64,000 nt of DNA from Vandiemenella viatica (Eukaryota > Arthropoda > Insecta > Orthoptera > Morabidae). The position numbers and the translations under genes are program-made. Shown here piece by piece: positions 22,345 through 32,296 of this stretch. Below the pieces are notes generated by a model, which worked only from the letters and a program-made list of their open reading frames with translations, was not told the origin of the DNA and made no database searches. The number at the start of each line of letters is the position of its first letter. Position 1 is the stretch's first letter. The stretch is from contig JARYHS010008074.1 of the NCBI GenBank assembly GCA_031002005.1, forward strand, positions 7,386,924 to 7,450,923. Direction: 5' to 3'.

Positions 22345-22640
22345 GACATCAAGAACATGAATAAGCTTGAATACTGTTGTACATCTCGGGAATACAAACA
22401 CTATCATCTACTATCTAGCTGGGTTGGTAAACATGGGATGAAGATAAATTCAAAGAAGAGTCAGCTTATTAGATACACAAATAAAAAAAACAAAAGGTTA
22501 ATTATGAATATAAGGTGGGGAAAGAATTGCTTGCTGAAGACTTGAAATGTAAATATCTTGGCATTACATTTGATAACAAGCTTAACTGTGCAGGACACCA
22601 GAGCCTGTGCTCCATTGCAATTAAATTAAATTAAATTATA
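22345..22640 (+). mobile_element. CR1/L2-type LINE fragment with internal deletion
   Basis: Reads WVGKHGMKINSKKSQLIRYT (end of the palm domain) and then jumps to the 3' terminus of the family, GAGCCTGTGCTCCATTGC followed by AATTAAATTAAATTAAATT. The same terminus closes the copy at 59595-60125 on the other strand. The missing part is the whole C-terminal domain. Confidence 0.72.
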
Positions 22641-22649
22641 TGTCAGCTC

Positions 22650-23465
22650 TTGTTTATGCTTTGCAATCTAAAACTTGATTCCTGAAGCTCTGTTTGATCA
22701 TGATATAATCTACCTATATCCCATGGATGTTTCAAGGTGTATATACCTCTTGTATTGTTCTTTAATAATAACTTACTAGATTGATTCTTCAATTTTATCA
22801 TATATTTTCCCTATTTCTTCATCATCTCCTTGTGACATTGGCACATACATTTTTTCTAATGCGGTTGGAGCAGATGTATTTTTCACACTGATCTTAAAAA
22901 CTTGTCTACTTCCCTACCCTCTTGCTCATTACAAATCACACTCTAGTAAAGCCATTGGCAGATTGTGCACTAATTATTCTGTGCTCCCCAAACCAGAAAT
23001 ATTGTCTGTTCTTTGACTTACTCGCTAATCTCAATGACATCTAACTTAAGTCATTCCATATTCATTTTTAAGTTTTCTAATCTATCTGCACTATTCAGAG
23101 TTTTCATATTCCATGTTTCAACTCAAAGAATGCTTCTATCCATTTTGGAGACTCCTCCACGAATATTCCTCACCTGGAGATCATATTGTGGGACTATTTC
23201 ACCACTGGAATATTTTATCCAGTAACAAGCCATCATTCTAAACATAATTTGAAAGGATTGCATAGGGCCTGGGACATTCTTTGTGTCATTAATTCAACGG
23301 ATTACTGTTGCCTTCAGCATCCCTGTGCCATTGGTCATTTCTGATTCATTCGCATTTATAGTTCATTTCCAAACACAAGGGCAAGGGTGAGTGGGTACCC
23401 TGGAACACGCCCTTCTGTATTTCCCCCCTTTCAAGAGGTTGTCGAGCCAGAGACAGTCAGTTGAG
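22650..23465 (-). pseudogene. RTE LINE, second copy, internally deleted
   Basis: Parallels the LINE at 2265-15400. 22660-22760 corresponds to 4410-4520 (AAAACTTGATTCCTGAA, TTTGATCATGATATAATCTA), then jumps to the endonuclease N terminus (22780-23130, corresponding to 14590-14940) and the 5' leader (23130-23440, corresponding to 14950-15260). It is more diverged than copy 1 and has many stops. Confidence 0.75.
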
Positions 23466-23469
23466 AACA

Positions 23470-23570
23470 ACTACAAGATACCTGATGAAGACAGCAGAGT
23501 CAGCTGTAGAAACATCGTGTTTATACACCACCATCCCGCAGGACACCCGGGAAGATTTTGTTGCAAAATT
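23470..23570 (+). repeat. Penelope-type terminal fragment with hammerhead-like motif
   Basis: Short segment ACTACAAGATACCTGATGAAG...AGAAACATCGTGTTTA, then CCACCATCCCGCAGGACACC. CTGATGA + hairpin + GAAAC followed by ATCGTG is the layout of repeats I associate with Penelope-like element ends. It abuts the RTE LINE copy. Confidence 0.45.
23482..23513 (+). ncRNA. Hammerhead-ribozyme-like core
   Basis: CTGATGA (23482-23488), then a stem ACAGC (23491-23495) / GCTGT (23503-23507) closing a 7-nt loop, then GAAAC (23509-23513). This is the C-U-G-A-U-G-A / stem II / G-A-A-A order of a hammerhead. Unlike the textbook core there are extra bases between CUGAUGA and stem II. Stems I and III were not established, so activity is unknown. 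Confidence 0.35.
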
Positions 23571-23574
23571 ACAT

Positions 23575-24160
23575 ATCTTTGACATCTTCTAAAAATATTG
23601 TCAGAGAACTGTAACTATTGAAACCAATTTAGCATTTTATATGTTAAATTTACAAAAATTTCTTCTTGTTTAGCACCTTTTTTTAATAGCTCAGTACTAA
23701 CAAATAATGTATCTGTTGAGATGCCTACTGATGAAGATTCAACAACAACTGCAGTTAAAGATACTGTCACCGGTCATGTCGACAATGACAATGTCTGCAT
23801 CGTACATGTAACGGAGTCTGTTAAATTTTGTAACTGCGTGACAAAATTTTGCTCTCAGAACCACAAGTTAGATTGGATAAAATATTAGTACATTTCATTT
23901 TTATAGTCATTTTTTATGTTTATTCAAGTTAGGAAACAGTTTTACAGTTTTCAAGATAGTATTTTCAATCTTTTCAATTTCATCAGTTTTCGGCATTCGC
24001 TTGGAGTGGAAGTTTGTATCTAAATTATTTATTTTCAGATAAAGTATTAAAGTTACGATATTTAGTATAATAACTAAAGTTAACATTTATTTAAAGATCT
24101 AGCTATTTGTAAAGTTTCAAGCAGATTGAATTATTTTTTAATTTCAAGGTCAGATTAGCC
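23575..24160. other. No feature recognised
   Basis: AT-rich. An open frame of about 70 codons ends at a TAG near 23889 (EMPTDEDSTTTAVKDTVTG is readable), but it has no homology I recognise and could be chance. Confidence 0.4.
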
Positions 24161-24161
24161 A

Positions 24162-24790
24162 ATGTTAGGACTTCTGACGTGCGATTTGATATCTGACGAC
24201 TTTCCCATCAGTCACCCCTGAGAAAGAGGAAAAAGATTTGTTCCCACGCTTCGCGTGAGAAGCCGCTAGGAATATTTGAGAAGCAGGAAGTGCTAGGTGA
24301 ATATAGGACCGTGCGTGCAGTTGTTCGCCGCTCAGTCTGCCAGGAACCGCGAACGCGATAGCACGTAGCTCAGTAGGCCGGAAAGTTTTATATCTAGCAC
24401 ATTAGTGAAAGTTTTATTTTGGAATAATGCCACTTCTTTTATTCAAGTTAACCTTAATGTCGGGTTAAAATAGTATTTCTTCAAGTGAGGCCTCGGGATT
24501 GTTTGCTTTTACTAAGCTGTTGAACAATGGGAGCGTGTGATTCTCTTTTGTCAAATTACTACAACTAGAAGTTTGAACTATTGGGGTGTGGTCTGGCTCG
24601 ACTAGTTAAGCGAACTTGTAATACATTACTTTGGAAAAGTCATCTGATTGCCTGTACAGTTTTTGGCTTTGTGAACTTTTGGAAGAATATACATATTTAA
24701 ATGGCAATGAACTACTTATCCTTATTGAACTTTACCTTTTCATAGTTTTCTGGTTAAAAACCTATGTGGCGGCCCTGTCATCTTTACTAA
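24162..24790 (+). repeat. Possible solo LTR with primer-binding site
   Basis: The segment begins TGTTAGG, is richer in CpG than its surroundings (ACGCTTCGCGTGAGAAGCCG, GAACCGCGAACGCGATAGC) and has an insect-initiator-like TCAGTC at about 24337. It ends CCTATG directly followed by TGGCGGCCCTGTCAT, which resembles a tRNA primer-binding site used by insect Gypsy-type elements. No gag-pol follows and no second LTR was found. An ordinary promoter is an alternative reading. Confidence 0.3.
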
Positions 24791-24799
24791 GTCAAAACT

Positions 24800-26060
24800 G
24801 TTAAATCCAAGGCTACACACGGTTATAGTTAAGACAACGTGTTTATGCTCCACCCCAAGCATAAGCTTTTCGTCTTACAAGAGGAAATGCTATCAACCTC
24901 TACATTTTTTAAAAATGTTAATATAACTTCTTATGACTTGAAAAACATAAGTGATAAAGAAAAATATTGAATACTTGATGTGGGGCCATTACTGCCTTCG
25001 GGATCATTTCCAAAACACTACCATTAGAACAACAAGTGTTTTTCAAAATTGTAATATGTTACAATTTTAAATATGGACCAGTTAATCGTTTATGGCTGTG
25101 TTATTCCAAAATACTTGATTTAGTTACTTGTTTTGCAAAGTATTAATTGTGTGGAGAAAACCAATATCAGGGTTGAAGTATCAGTTCAATCACCTTAACT
25201 AACCTCCAACTTGCTTTCAGTACTGTCAAAATATTTGCTGATCAAACTGTTAAACCGTGTGTGAGCCTGGATGGATCAACTGGAAGAAATTACGGCCGCC
25301 ACTTCCCTCATTATCCTCAGGAAAGAAAAGATTACTATTCACTACACGAAATATGCACTGTTCAAATAAAAAAATTCAATATATTCTTCAAAGTCACGTA
25401 TAAAAGTCACAATTACTTACAGTTGAAATTGGCTATCGATCAAAACATTTCCAAAACTGCAAGTCATGAAGAGGAATAAAAACTGACCATTCCTGTCAGA
25501 AATTTTCAAAGTATCATTTTCACTATTGACAAGTCACACATTCCGAAAAATCCATCGTGTCTGCCAAAACAGCATGGTGGGATGAGCGACTAATGTGACT
25601 ACCCAGAATTCCTTGGGCGGCAGAGTGTGCTCCTACTTTTGATCCAAAGATGGCGTCCTCGAGCCCACCAGTCATTATATACCCGTGGACCCACGACACC
25701 TGTAACTTCGCGCTACTAAAAATAGTTTGGAAAAATTCTGTAATCTCAAGTGTTCAAAATTTTACAGTGTATTGTTTGTGTTCTGTTGATTGAACTTCTT
25801 TATGATGGTTATACCTCTAAAATTACTCAGTTTACTGTAAATAATTGAAATGTGAAATGGGGAGTGATACAACTTTTGTGTGAGCAAAGGGTTTCCCCCG
25901 GGCTGTCCGTTCGGTTCCACATTTTTGAGCATTTTGTATGATTTTTCAATTTCGGATTTTTAAACCTATGTTACCGTGTTCAATGATTGCTCCAGTTTCC
26001 AATGCTATCATTTTTATTTTTTATCTGTGTTGTATTTTAAAAGTTATCAGACTCACAAAA
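24800..26060. other. Unassigned; CpG-richer patch at 25550-25720
   Basis: Mostly AT-rich with no recognised repeat. Around 25590-25720 the sequence becomes GC-rich with CTACCCAGAATTCCTTGGGC and CAAAGATGGCGTC, words that resemble promoter-bound factor sites (YY1-like CAAGATGGCG). The ATG in the latter opens 47 codons. No evidence links it to a transcript. Confidence 0.3.
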
Positions 26061-26760
26061 ATAGAGGTGGTGTAAAAAGAAGACGCCATTAGACCAATTT
26101 ACTATTTTATTGAAATTACTATTAGAAAGACTGTTTATTTGGAGAAATGACCTCCCGCTCTATTCATTCCACATTTTGACATGTGATAAATCGACCACAA
26201 TTGGGATCTGTAGTTGAAGCCATTTTTTCCTAATGCGTAATTTTGTTTAAAACTAATTTAGTTCTTGTTTATCTATGTGGAATACTTCAAAACTTTTATA
26301 TGTGATGCATTGTTCTTAATTATTACATAAAATTTATTTGTTAGCTCCAAAAATTACTGAAAACATGTTGTTATTTGATGTTGAAAAGGCAAGTATGTTT
26401 AGCGAAGTTTTAAAATCGTGTTTTATTTATTCTGCCTGAAACTATTGATTAATAGTAAATTTTACTTTCTCCTGGTTAGTTATTTCTATAAACAATTTTT
26501 TTTAATCGAAAAGTTTTGAAAAATAGCGATATGGTCTCGTAGCAAAAATTGAATGTTTACCAGTCGAACTATTCAGTTTTTCAATGATTTAGGTGAATTT
26601 AAAACTTTTCTATTATTAACTGACTATTTAGAGCTGTTATTAAATGTTTATTTACTTTTATAATTTTCAATTCGGAAATAAGCTGCAGTATTGGCTTCTC
26701 TAGAATTCCCGTCCCCCATATCCTGTAGTGACGAGGTTTAAAATTTTACAAATTCTAAGT
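26060..26760 (+). repeat. Unclassified dispersed repeat, copy 2
   Basis: Aligns in order with about 1-1190. Shared words are listed for copy 1. This copy lacks the MITE insertion, so the two copies bracket the MITE's pre-insertion state. The class is unknown; no terminal repeats were found. Confidence 0.6.
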
Positions 26761-27212
26761 TGCTTACATAATGTATGATGTATGGGCAATGGAGGCATTT
26801 ACCAGAAAGAATTGAACAAGAGGACATACCAAAGCATGTGCTGTGTACGAACTTTCGAAGAAAAGTGATATCATTGACAAGGAATTTGAAAACAAAATTC
26901 GCTATGAAGCGTATTTTGGAAAATAGTTCTTAAAAGGTTATTCAATATCATATTCATCCTAGCAAAGAGTTCTTTGACTTTTAGAGGACATCGAAAAGAC
27001 ACAAGTCAAAAGTATACCATAGAAATCTTGTGTCCTTTGTAGAGCTTATCGCCCGATATGATTACATAGTTTTGAATATGCCCAAAGGTAACGGTTTTCA
27101 TCTCTTCAAACTTTTGTTTGTATTTTAGTTTTTTGTTCTTATATGTTGCTTGTATTCTAAAATTGATCCTTTTTACACTTTTAGGAGCTACAAGATACCT
27201 GAGGACAACAAT
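26760..27212. other. No feature recognised
   Basis: AT-rich sequence between the dispersed repeat and a Helitron-like element; nothing identifiable on either strand. Confidence 0.45.
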
Positions 27213-28050
27213 ATTATATATATATACCAACACTAATTAGCGCAGACCACTGATATTTGTGTGTGGTAGTAGCATGGAGTTACACATCGTGCACAACTTT
27301 GGCTGAATGCTGGTAGCTGTGGGGTTGTGGGAGATACTGTGGTTGAAAGTGGCCGATCTAGGACGTTTTCGTATTTTGATTAAAAACATGTTTCACCATA
27401 TATTTCTCTTTTCTGCCACAACTACACAATGCAGACCACTGGTGTTTGTGTGTGGTAGTAGCATAGAGTCCCTCATTGTGCACTATGGTGGTTGAATATT
27501 GGTAGCTACAGGGGTGTGGGAGATATGGTGGTTAAAAGAGCACTTTCATATTTCCACCAAAGATGTCTGTGTCCCTATATTTCACTTTTCAGCCAAAACT
27601 ACGTAGCGCAGATAACTGGTGATAGCATGAAGTCACCCATCATGTACAACATTGACTGAATGTGTGGGAGATATGGTGGGCTGAAAGTGGTTGACATGGT
27701 ATAAAAATAGATGGGTGTTCCAGTATTTCACTCTTCAGCCAAAACCGCAGTCCACTGGAATTGTGTATGGTAATTACATCAAGTCTCCCAATGTGCACTA
27801 TGGTAGTTGAATGGAAGTAGCTATGGGGGTGTTGGAGATATGGTGGTTTAAAGTGGTCATTTTACTATTTCGACCAAAGGCATGTGTATTCCTATATTTC
27901 ACTTTGCAGCCATAATACCCTGCACAGATCACTGGTGTTTGTGTGTGGCATTAGCCTTAAGTCTCCCATTGTGCATTATGGTGGTTGTATGTGGGTAGCT
28001 ATCAATCAAAGTCTTTTACAAATATGAAAGAAGTCTGAGTCAGCAGCTAG
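27213..28050 (+). mobile_element. Helitron-like element, degraded
   Basis: Starts at a TTATATATATATA run and ends GTCAGCAGCTAG (followed by A, not T). The interior has about four repeats of the ~180-bp unit found in the 6391-8992 and 39602-40380 copies (GTTTGTGTGTGGTAGTAGCA, GTGGGAGATATGGTGGT). Diverged relative to those. Confidence 0.58.
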
Positions 28051-28500
28051 ATCAAAATTAAATGAAAGAGCACTTGGGGGCCAAAGTTGAAAATCCTCTG
28101 CTAGAACAAATTAGAATGTCTCCATTTTTCAACACCATAATGGGTACCACACAGAACACATAGAAGGCAGATCAGCTAAGCATTGTTGTGAATTACGCAG
28201 TAACAACAATATATTAAAAATGGGCAACCAGTCAATATAGAAGTAAGAGAAGTATTTCTAGTCTTTTATACAGCTATCAAACATGGCACAAAAGATTTAG
28301 TCAAGCAGGTGATTATAGTATTTACAAAAAAAAATATTTATTTAACCAGGTGTATGGGTAAGGTTATGATGGAACCATTGTGATGAGTGATACGTATAAT
28401 GACGTACAAAAACCAATTAAGGTTATTAAGCCTAATGCAGAAGTCACCAGTCATAATTTAAATTTGTTGATAAATGATGCCGTTAATAACTGTGTGAAAT
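28051..28500 (+). pseudogene. hAT transposase fragment (DUF4371/ZMYM1-like)
   Basis: Begins at the Helitron end. Readable pieces: KADQLSIVVNYAVTT (about 28165-28205), GQPVNIEVREVFLVFYTAIK (about 28225-28285, with HGTKDLVKQV following) and YDGTIVMSDTYNDVQKPIK (about 28365-28420), ending NLNLLINDAVNNCVK. These match DUF4371-type hAT transposases (pattern DQLSxVxRYV, QPixVxExFLgFy, YDGAsxMSGxyxGVQ...HxLNLvlxDa). Frame shifts separate them; the dimerisation domain is missing. Confidence 0.68.
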
Positions 28501-28689
28501 AAATACTTTTTTTTTATTCTCGCTACAATGCAAGGCTTGTATAATTTTTTCAGAAATATCATTAAGCATAGAAAAATGCTGTCAAAATTCACTGCCGAAT
28601 CCACTCTAAAAAATATTAATTTTGACTAGATGGCCCAGTATGGTAAAAATGATATCTGCCATAAAATTTCTTTGTTTTATATGGGCATA

Positions 28690-30450
28690 TCATGTACATT
28701 ATTTCTATAAGATGACCTTTATCTCCCTTTCATACTTAATGGAAATCAATAAATGATGGGTCGTTTGAAAGTTTGAAAGTTCATATTTTAAGAAAGGAAT
28801 TTTTCGCAATTTGACACTTAAAGGGCAAAAATATCAGTATTTCTAAAATGCTGTTTTTTCTGTTAAGAGTCATTTATCTCCCTGGATATCTATCTGAAAT
28901 CATTAAATGAAGTTTTATTTTAAAGATTTAGATCTCTGCATTGGTGACATCATATATTAAGACAGGAATTTTTCGGAATTTGACCCTTAAAGGGCAAAAG
29001 TATAAATATTTCTAAAACGTTCTTGTGTCATAAACCATTTATCTCCCTTCATATCAAACCGATATAGATAAATGAGGTATCATATTAAAGATTAAGGTCT
29101 TCACCATGGTCACATTATATTTTAAGAATGGAATTTTTTGTAATTCGACCTTTACAGGGAAAAAATTTCAATATTTCTAAAATGGGTTTTTTGTGTCTTG
29201 AGCCATTTAACTCCCTGGAAATCTAACTGAAATCGATAAATGAAGTAGGATTATGAAGAATAATGTCTCAGCTTTGGTGACATCATATATTAAAACAGAA
29301 TTTTATTGTAATTTAACCCTTAAAGGGAAAAAGTACAAATGGTTCTACAACGCACATTTGTTTCACGAACCATTTATGTCCCTTCATATCTAACTAATAT
29401 AGGTAAATGAGGTATCATATTAAAGATTAATGTCTCCGCTGTGGTCACATTAGATTTTAAGAAAGTAATTTTTCTTAATACAATCCTTAAAGGGCAAAAA
29501 CGCCAATATTTCTAAAATGATTTTTTTGTGTCTCGAGCCATCTATCCACCTCGATACCTAACAGAAATAGATAAATAAACTAGGATTATAAAGAGTAATG
29601 TCTCAGCTTTGGTGACATCATATATTAACAAAGAATATTTTTTAAAAAAATTTCAACCCTCGAAGGGAAAAAGTATCAATAGTTCTACAGTGCATTTTTA
29701 TGCTATGAGCCATTTATCTTCATTGATATCAAACAGAAATAGATAAATGACCTATCATTCTAAAAATTAAGGTTTCCACTATGGTCAAATCACATTTTAA
29801 TAAAGGAATTTTTCTTAATTGAACCCTTAAAGGGCAAAAATATCAGTACTTCCAAAATGCATTTTTTGAGTCTCGAGTCATTTATCTCCCTTGATAATTA
29901 AACAAAGTTGATAAATGAAGTATCATTTTAATGAATGAGGTCTTCGGTTCCATTACACCATATTTCAAGAAAGGAATTTTTTGAAATTCGACCCTTAAAG
30001 GGCAAAAGTATTAATATTTCTACAAGGCTTTTTTCTATAGCGAGCTTATAAATGAGGTATCATTTTAAATACAAAAGTATCCGCTTTGGTCACATCATAT
30101 TTTAAGAAAGAACTTCCTCTAAATTTAACCCTTAATGGGTAAAAATATCATTTCAAATTTTTTTTACCTCGCTTGATGCCTAACCAAAATCGATAAATGA
30201 GTTATCATTTTAAAGACCAAGGTGTCTGCTTTGGTAACACCATATTTTATAAAATAATTTTTTTGGTATTTGACACTTAAGGGCAATTGTATCAATATTA
30301 TTTCTACGCCGTGTTTTTTATTATTATTATGAGCCCTTTATCTCATTCGATACCTAACCGAAATTGATAAATGTCATATTGTTTTAAAGATTAAAATCTC
30401 CAATTAGGTAAAATCATAAATTAAGAAAGAATTTTTCGGAATTTGATGCT
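28690..30450. repeat. ~167-bp tandem array, about ten diverged units in alternating pairs
   Basis: The palindromic word ACCCTTAAAGGGCAAAA or variants recurs at about 28814, 28983, 29148, 29316 and 29483 and on to about 30268, spaced 165-169 bp over the first five. Units alternate: one type carries CTAAAATG and GGTGACATCATATATTAA, the other CTACAACG and GGTCACATTAKATTTTAAG. That gives a ~335-bp higher-order period. Divergence between units is high, so the array is old. No link to a known element at its ends. Confidence 0.82.
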
Positions 30451-30810
30451 TAAAGTGGTAGCGTGTATGAGACAGTTCAGAGCCAACTCCCTATATAGCA
30501 GCAGCAGCAGATATCACAGAGATGTCAGTAATTTTATATATATATTTAGGATATTTTTTTCTGTTATGGAAATACTTTTGTTTTGCTATACAATTCCAAT
30601 TTAAACATTTTATTCGCACACCAACACATATCACAGAGATGTTGATATGCTGTGTGCAACATATCATATAACCACATTTCAGGTTGGTTGTATTCTGTTT
30701 AGGCCAATGACAGTTTATTGTACATACAGAGCATTTTAAATTTTCCTAACTATTTAGTAATATGTTGTAATGATGCAACTAAGGAAAATGGAAGCGGCTT
30801 CTAGGCGATA
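30451..30810. other. No feature recognised
   Basis: Contains a short (GCA)n run near 30500 and two copies of ATATCACAGAGATGT about 120 bp apart (about 30510 and 30627). Nothing else identifiable. Confidence 0.45.
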
Positions 30811-30985
30811 TAAATAAGAAAAGAAAGGGAAATTAACCCACCACATAACAAAGTGGACGGATGCGATGAGAGAACACTAATGCTGACAAACAACTACACA
30901 ATATTTTGGCATCTGCCTTGCTCACAAATAGAAAAACGGGCCATTAGGCTCGGAACGTGTGTGCACAACGAACGTTACCTAATGA
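30811..30985. repeat. 175-bp dispersed repeat, copy 1 (near-identical to 34728-34902)
   Basis: Differs from 34728-34902 at about six positions by eye. It carries, on the minus strand, a GGCA-GA-TGCC hairpin followed by AAAATATT, a decayed version of the hammerhead-like motif. It is directly followed by a T-run and a LINE fragment. Confidence 0.8.
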
Positions 30986-31004
30986 CTTTTTTTTTTTTTT
31001 TTTT

Positions 31005-31090
31005 TTTCCGTAGAGGTGGCAAGGGCCATCAAACAAATGAAGAATGGGAAGGCTCCAGGTTTTGATGAAGTTCACCCAGAGTTCCTTACA
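31005..31090 (+). pseudogene. LINE reverse transcriptase fragment
   Basis: Reads VEVARAIKQMKNGKAPGFDE then VHPEFLTH, the conserved start of many LINE reverse transcriptases (xAIkxMKnnKAPGxDxIhpE). It is preceded by a T(20) run at 30988-31007. Confidence 0.7.
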
Positions 31091-31398
31091 CACAATAATG
31101 AAGGTACGTACAGCTGTGGCTATATACAATAGAACAGTGCTACAGCGCACTAGATACAGAGAGAGGAGGCAATGGCAAGTTCCTGGGTCTGGGCTCGGGG
31201 CGGACTGCGCAGGCCCGACACTGCGATGCGACGTTCGGCTGACCACAGTCCACCCTGGCTACCTGACGGCCTCCTCTATATGTGCAATTACTGCTGATGT
31301 GACCCACTAATGCCAAATTAGCCTCAACATTGCCCCACCTCCACCAATATTACTAGAAATCCAGGCATGGCACACATTTGATTTCTTCTCTTTGCCTT
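31091..31398. other. No feature recognised; GC-richer patch
   Basis: Around 31180-31260 the sequence is GC-rich (GGGCTCGGGGCGGACTGCGC) and unlike its neighbours. No coding or repeat match was seen. Confidence 0.4.
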
Positions 31399-31399
31399 T

Positions 31400-31575
31400 T
31401 ATGACATTAACAATGATTCATTTTTCTTCTTCACATCTTGCACATTAACTACTAAAAGCTTAATTATTTCCTTCCAAGCATCTAATCTCCATAATTTGTC
31501 TTTATAATCACAGTTTTTAGGGTTCAATAAACATTTCCGTTCACAACAAAAATCGACCAGTTTTAATGCAGACAT
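31400..31575 (-). pseudogene. MADF-domain fragment
   Basis: The minus strand reads LKLVDFCCERKCLLNPKNCD, YKDKLWRLDAWKEI and NVQDVKKKNESLL. This fits a MADF (Myb/SANT-like) DNA-binding domain: LIxxVxxRPxLWdpxxxxYkDkxxRxxAWxeIa...vxxvkkkwkxLR. Such domains occur in insect transcription factors and as the accessory protein of PIF/Harbinger transposons; the latter is more likely in this repeat-rich context. The conserved tryptophan of LW is replaced (CLLNP). No flanking gene structure. Confidence 0.55.
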
Positions 31576-31879
31576 ACACAGTAAGGTTAAAAAATTAATA
31601 ATAATAATAATAATGAAATTCAGGCACATCTGACAAGGGGAATAACAAAATAATGAACAGGTGTTGGTTCGACAGGAGGGAATCTGAGGGCTGACCATAT
31701 GGCAACCAAATGCCAACTCTTTGATGTTACTGCCAGAAGTCTGAACCTTAACCAAGGCCAACCTCTTTGCTGGCTCCGATTTTCCTCCCGTACACACTAA
31801 AAAAATCTTCGCCAATAAAGTGGTTGGCTGTGATTTGCTTAGCAAGTATGTGCCCTGAGGAATATATCCAACAAGTTTC

Positions 31880-32020
31880 GTCCTGTCTCCTGGCTGTGCA
31901 GGTGATGCTGCATTGTGACTCGTAGTGCCAACGTTTCAACCGACACTTCTTCCTGGGCACAAATGTCAGCACTACAAATCACGATGCAGAGCCACCCGGA
32001 CAGCCAAGAGACAATACCAG
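31880..32020. repeat. Imperfect inverted repeat, ~60-bp arms
   Basis: GTCTCCTGGCTGTGCAGG...GACTCGTAGTGCC on the left resembles the reverse complement of GGCTCTGCATCGTGATTTGT-containing sequence on the right, with about 75-80% identity by eye. Could be the inner part of a fold-back element. Ends not defined. Confidence 0.5.
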
Positions 32021-32296
32021 CCACAGAAGCCTCCGATCACATGTTTCATGCCATTGTCTTCTGCTCTGCCACTTGTGTAAAGCCTCTTCCTTTTCTTAAG
32101 GTATTGCAAATCTGTGTTCCCTTGCATTATTAATCTTATTTTCTACACACCTGGCAAATTTAAATCTCCACCAACAATTACCATTCTATACTCACTTCTG
32201 AACTCTAAATAATAATTTAGTTTCTCCCAGAGAGCCTCAGCTTCATCAGTCTTTCTTCCACTATGGTATTCAGCCAACACTCTGATTTATTCTTTT

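Noticed and set aside
23690..23892. ~67-codon frame with readable hydrophilic sequence (EMPTDEDSTTTAVKD)
   Set aside because: An acceptor-like TTAATAG precedes it, but no matching exon or family was found; left as unassigned sequence.
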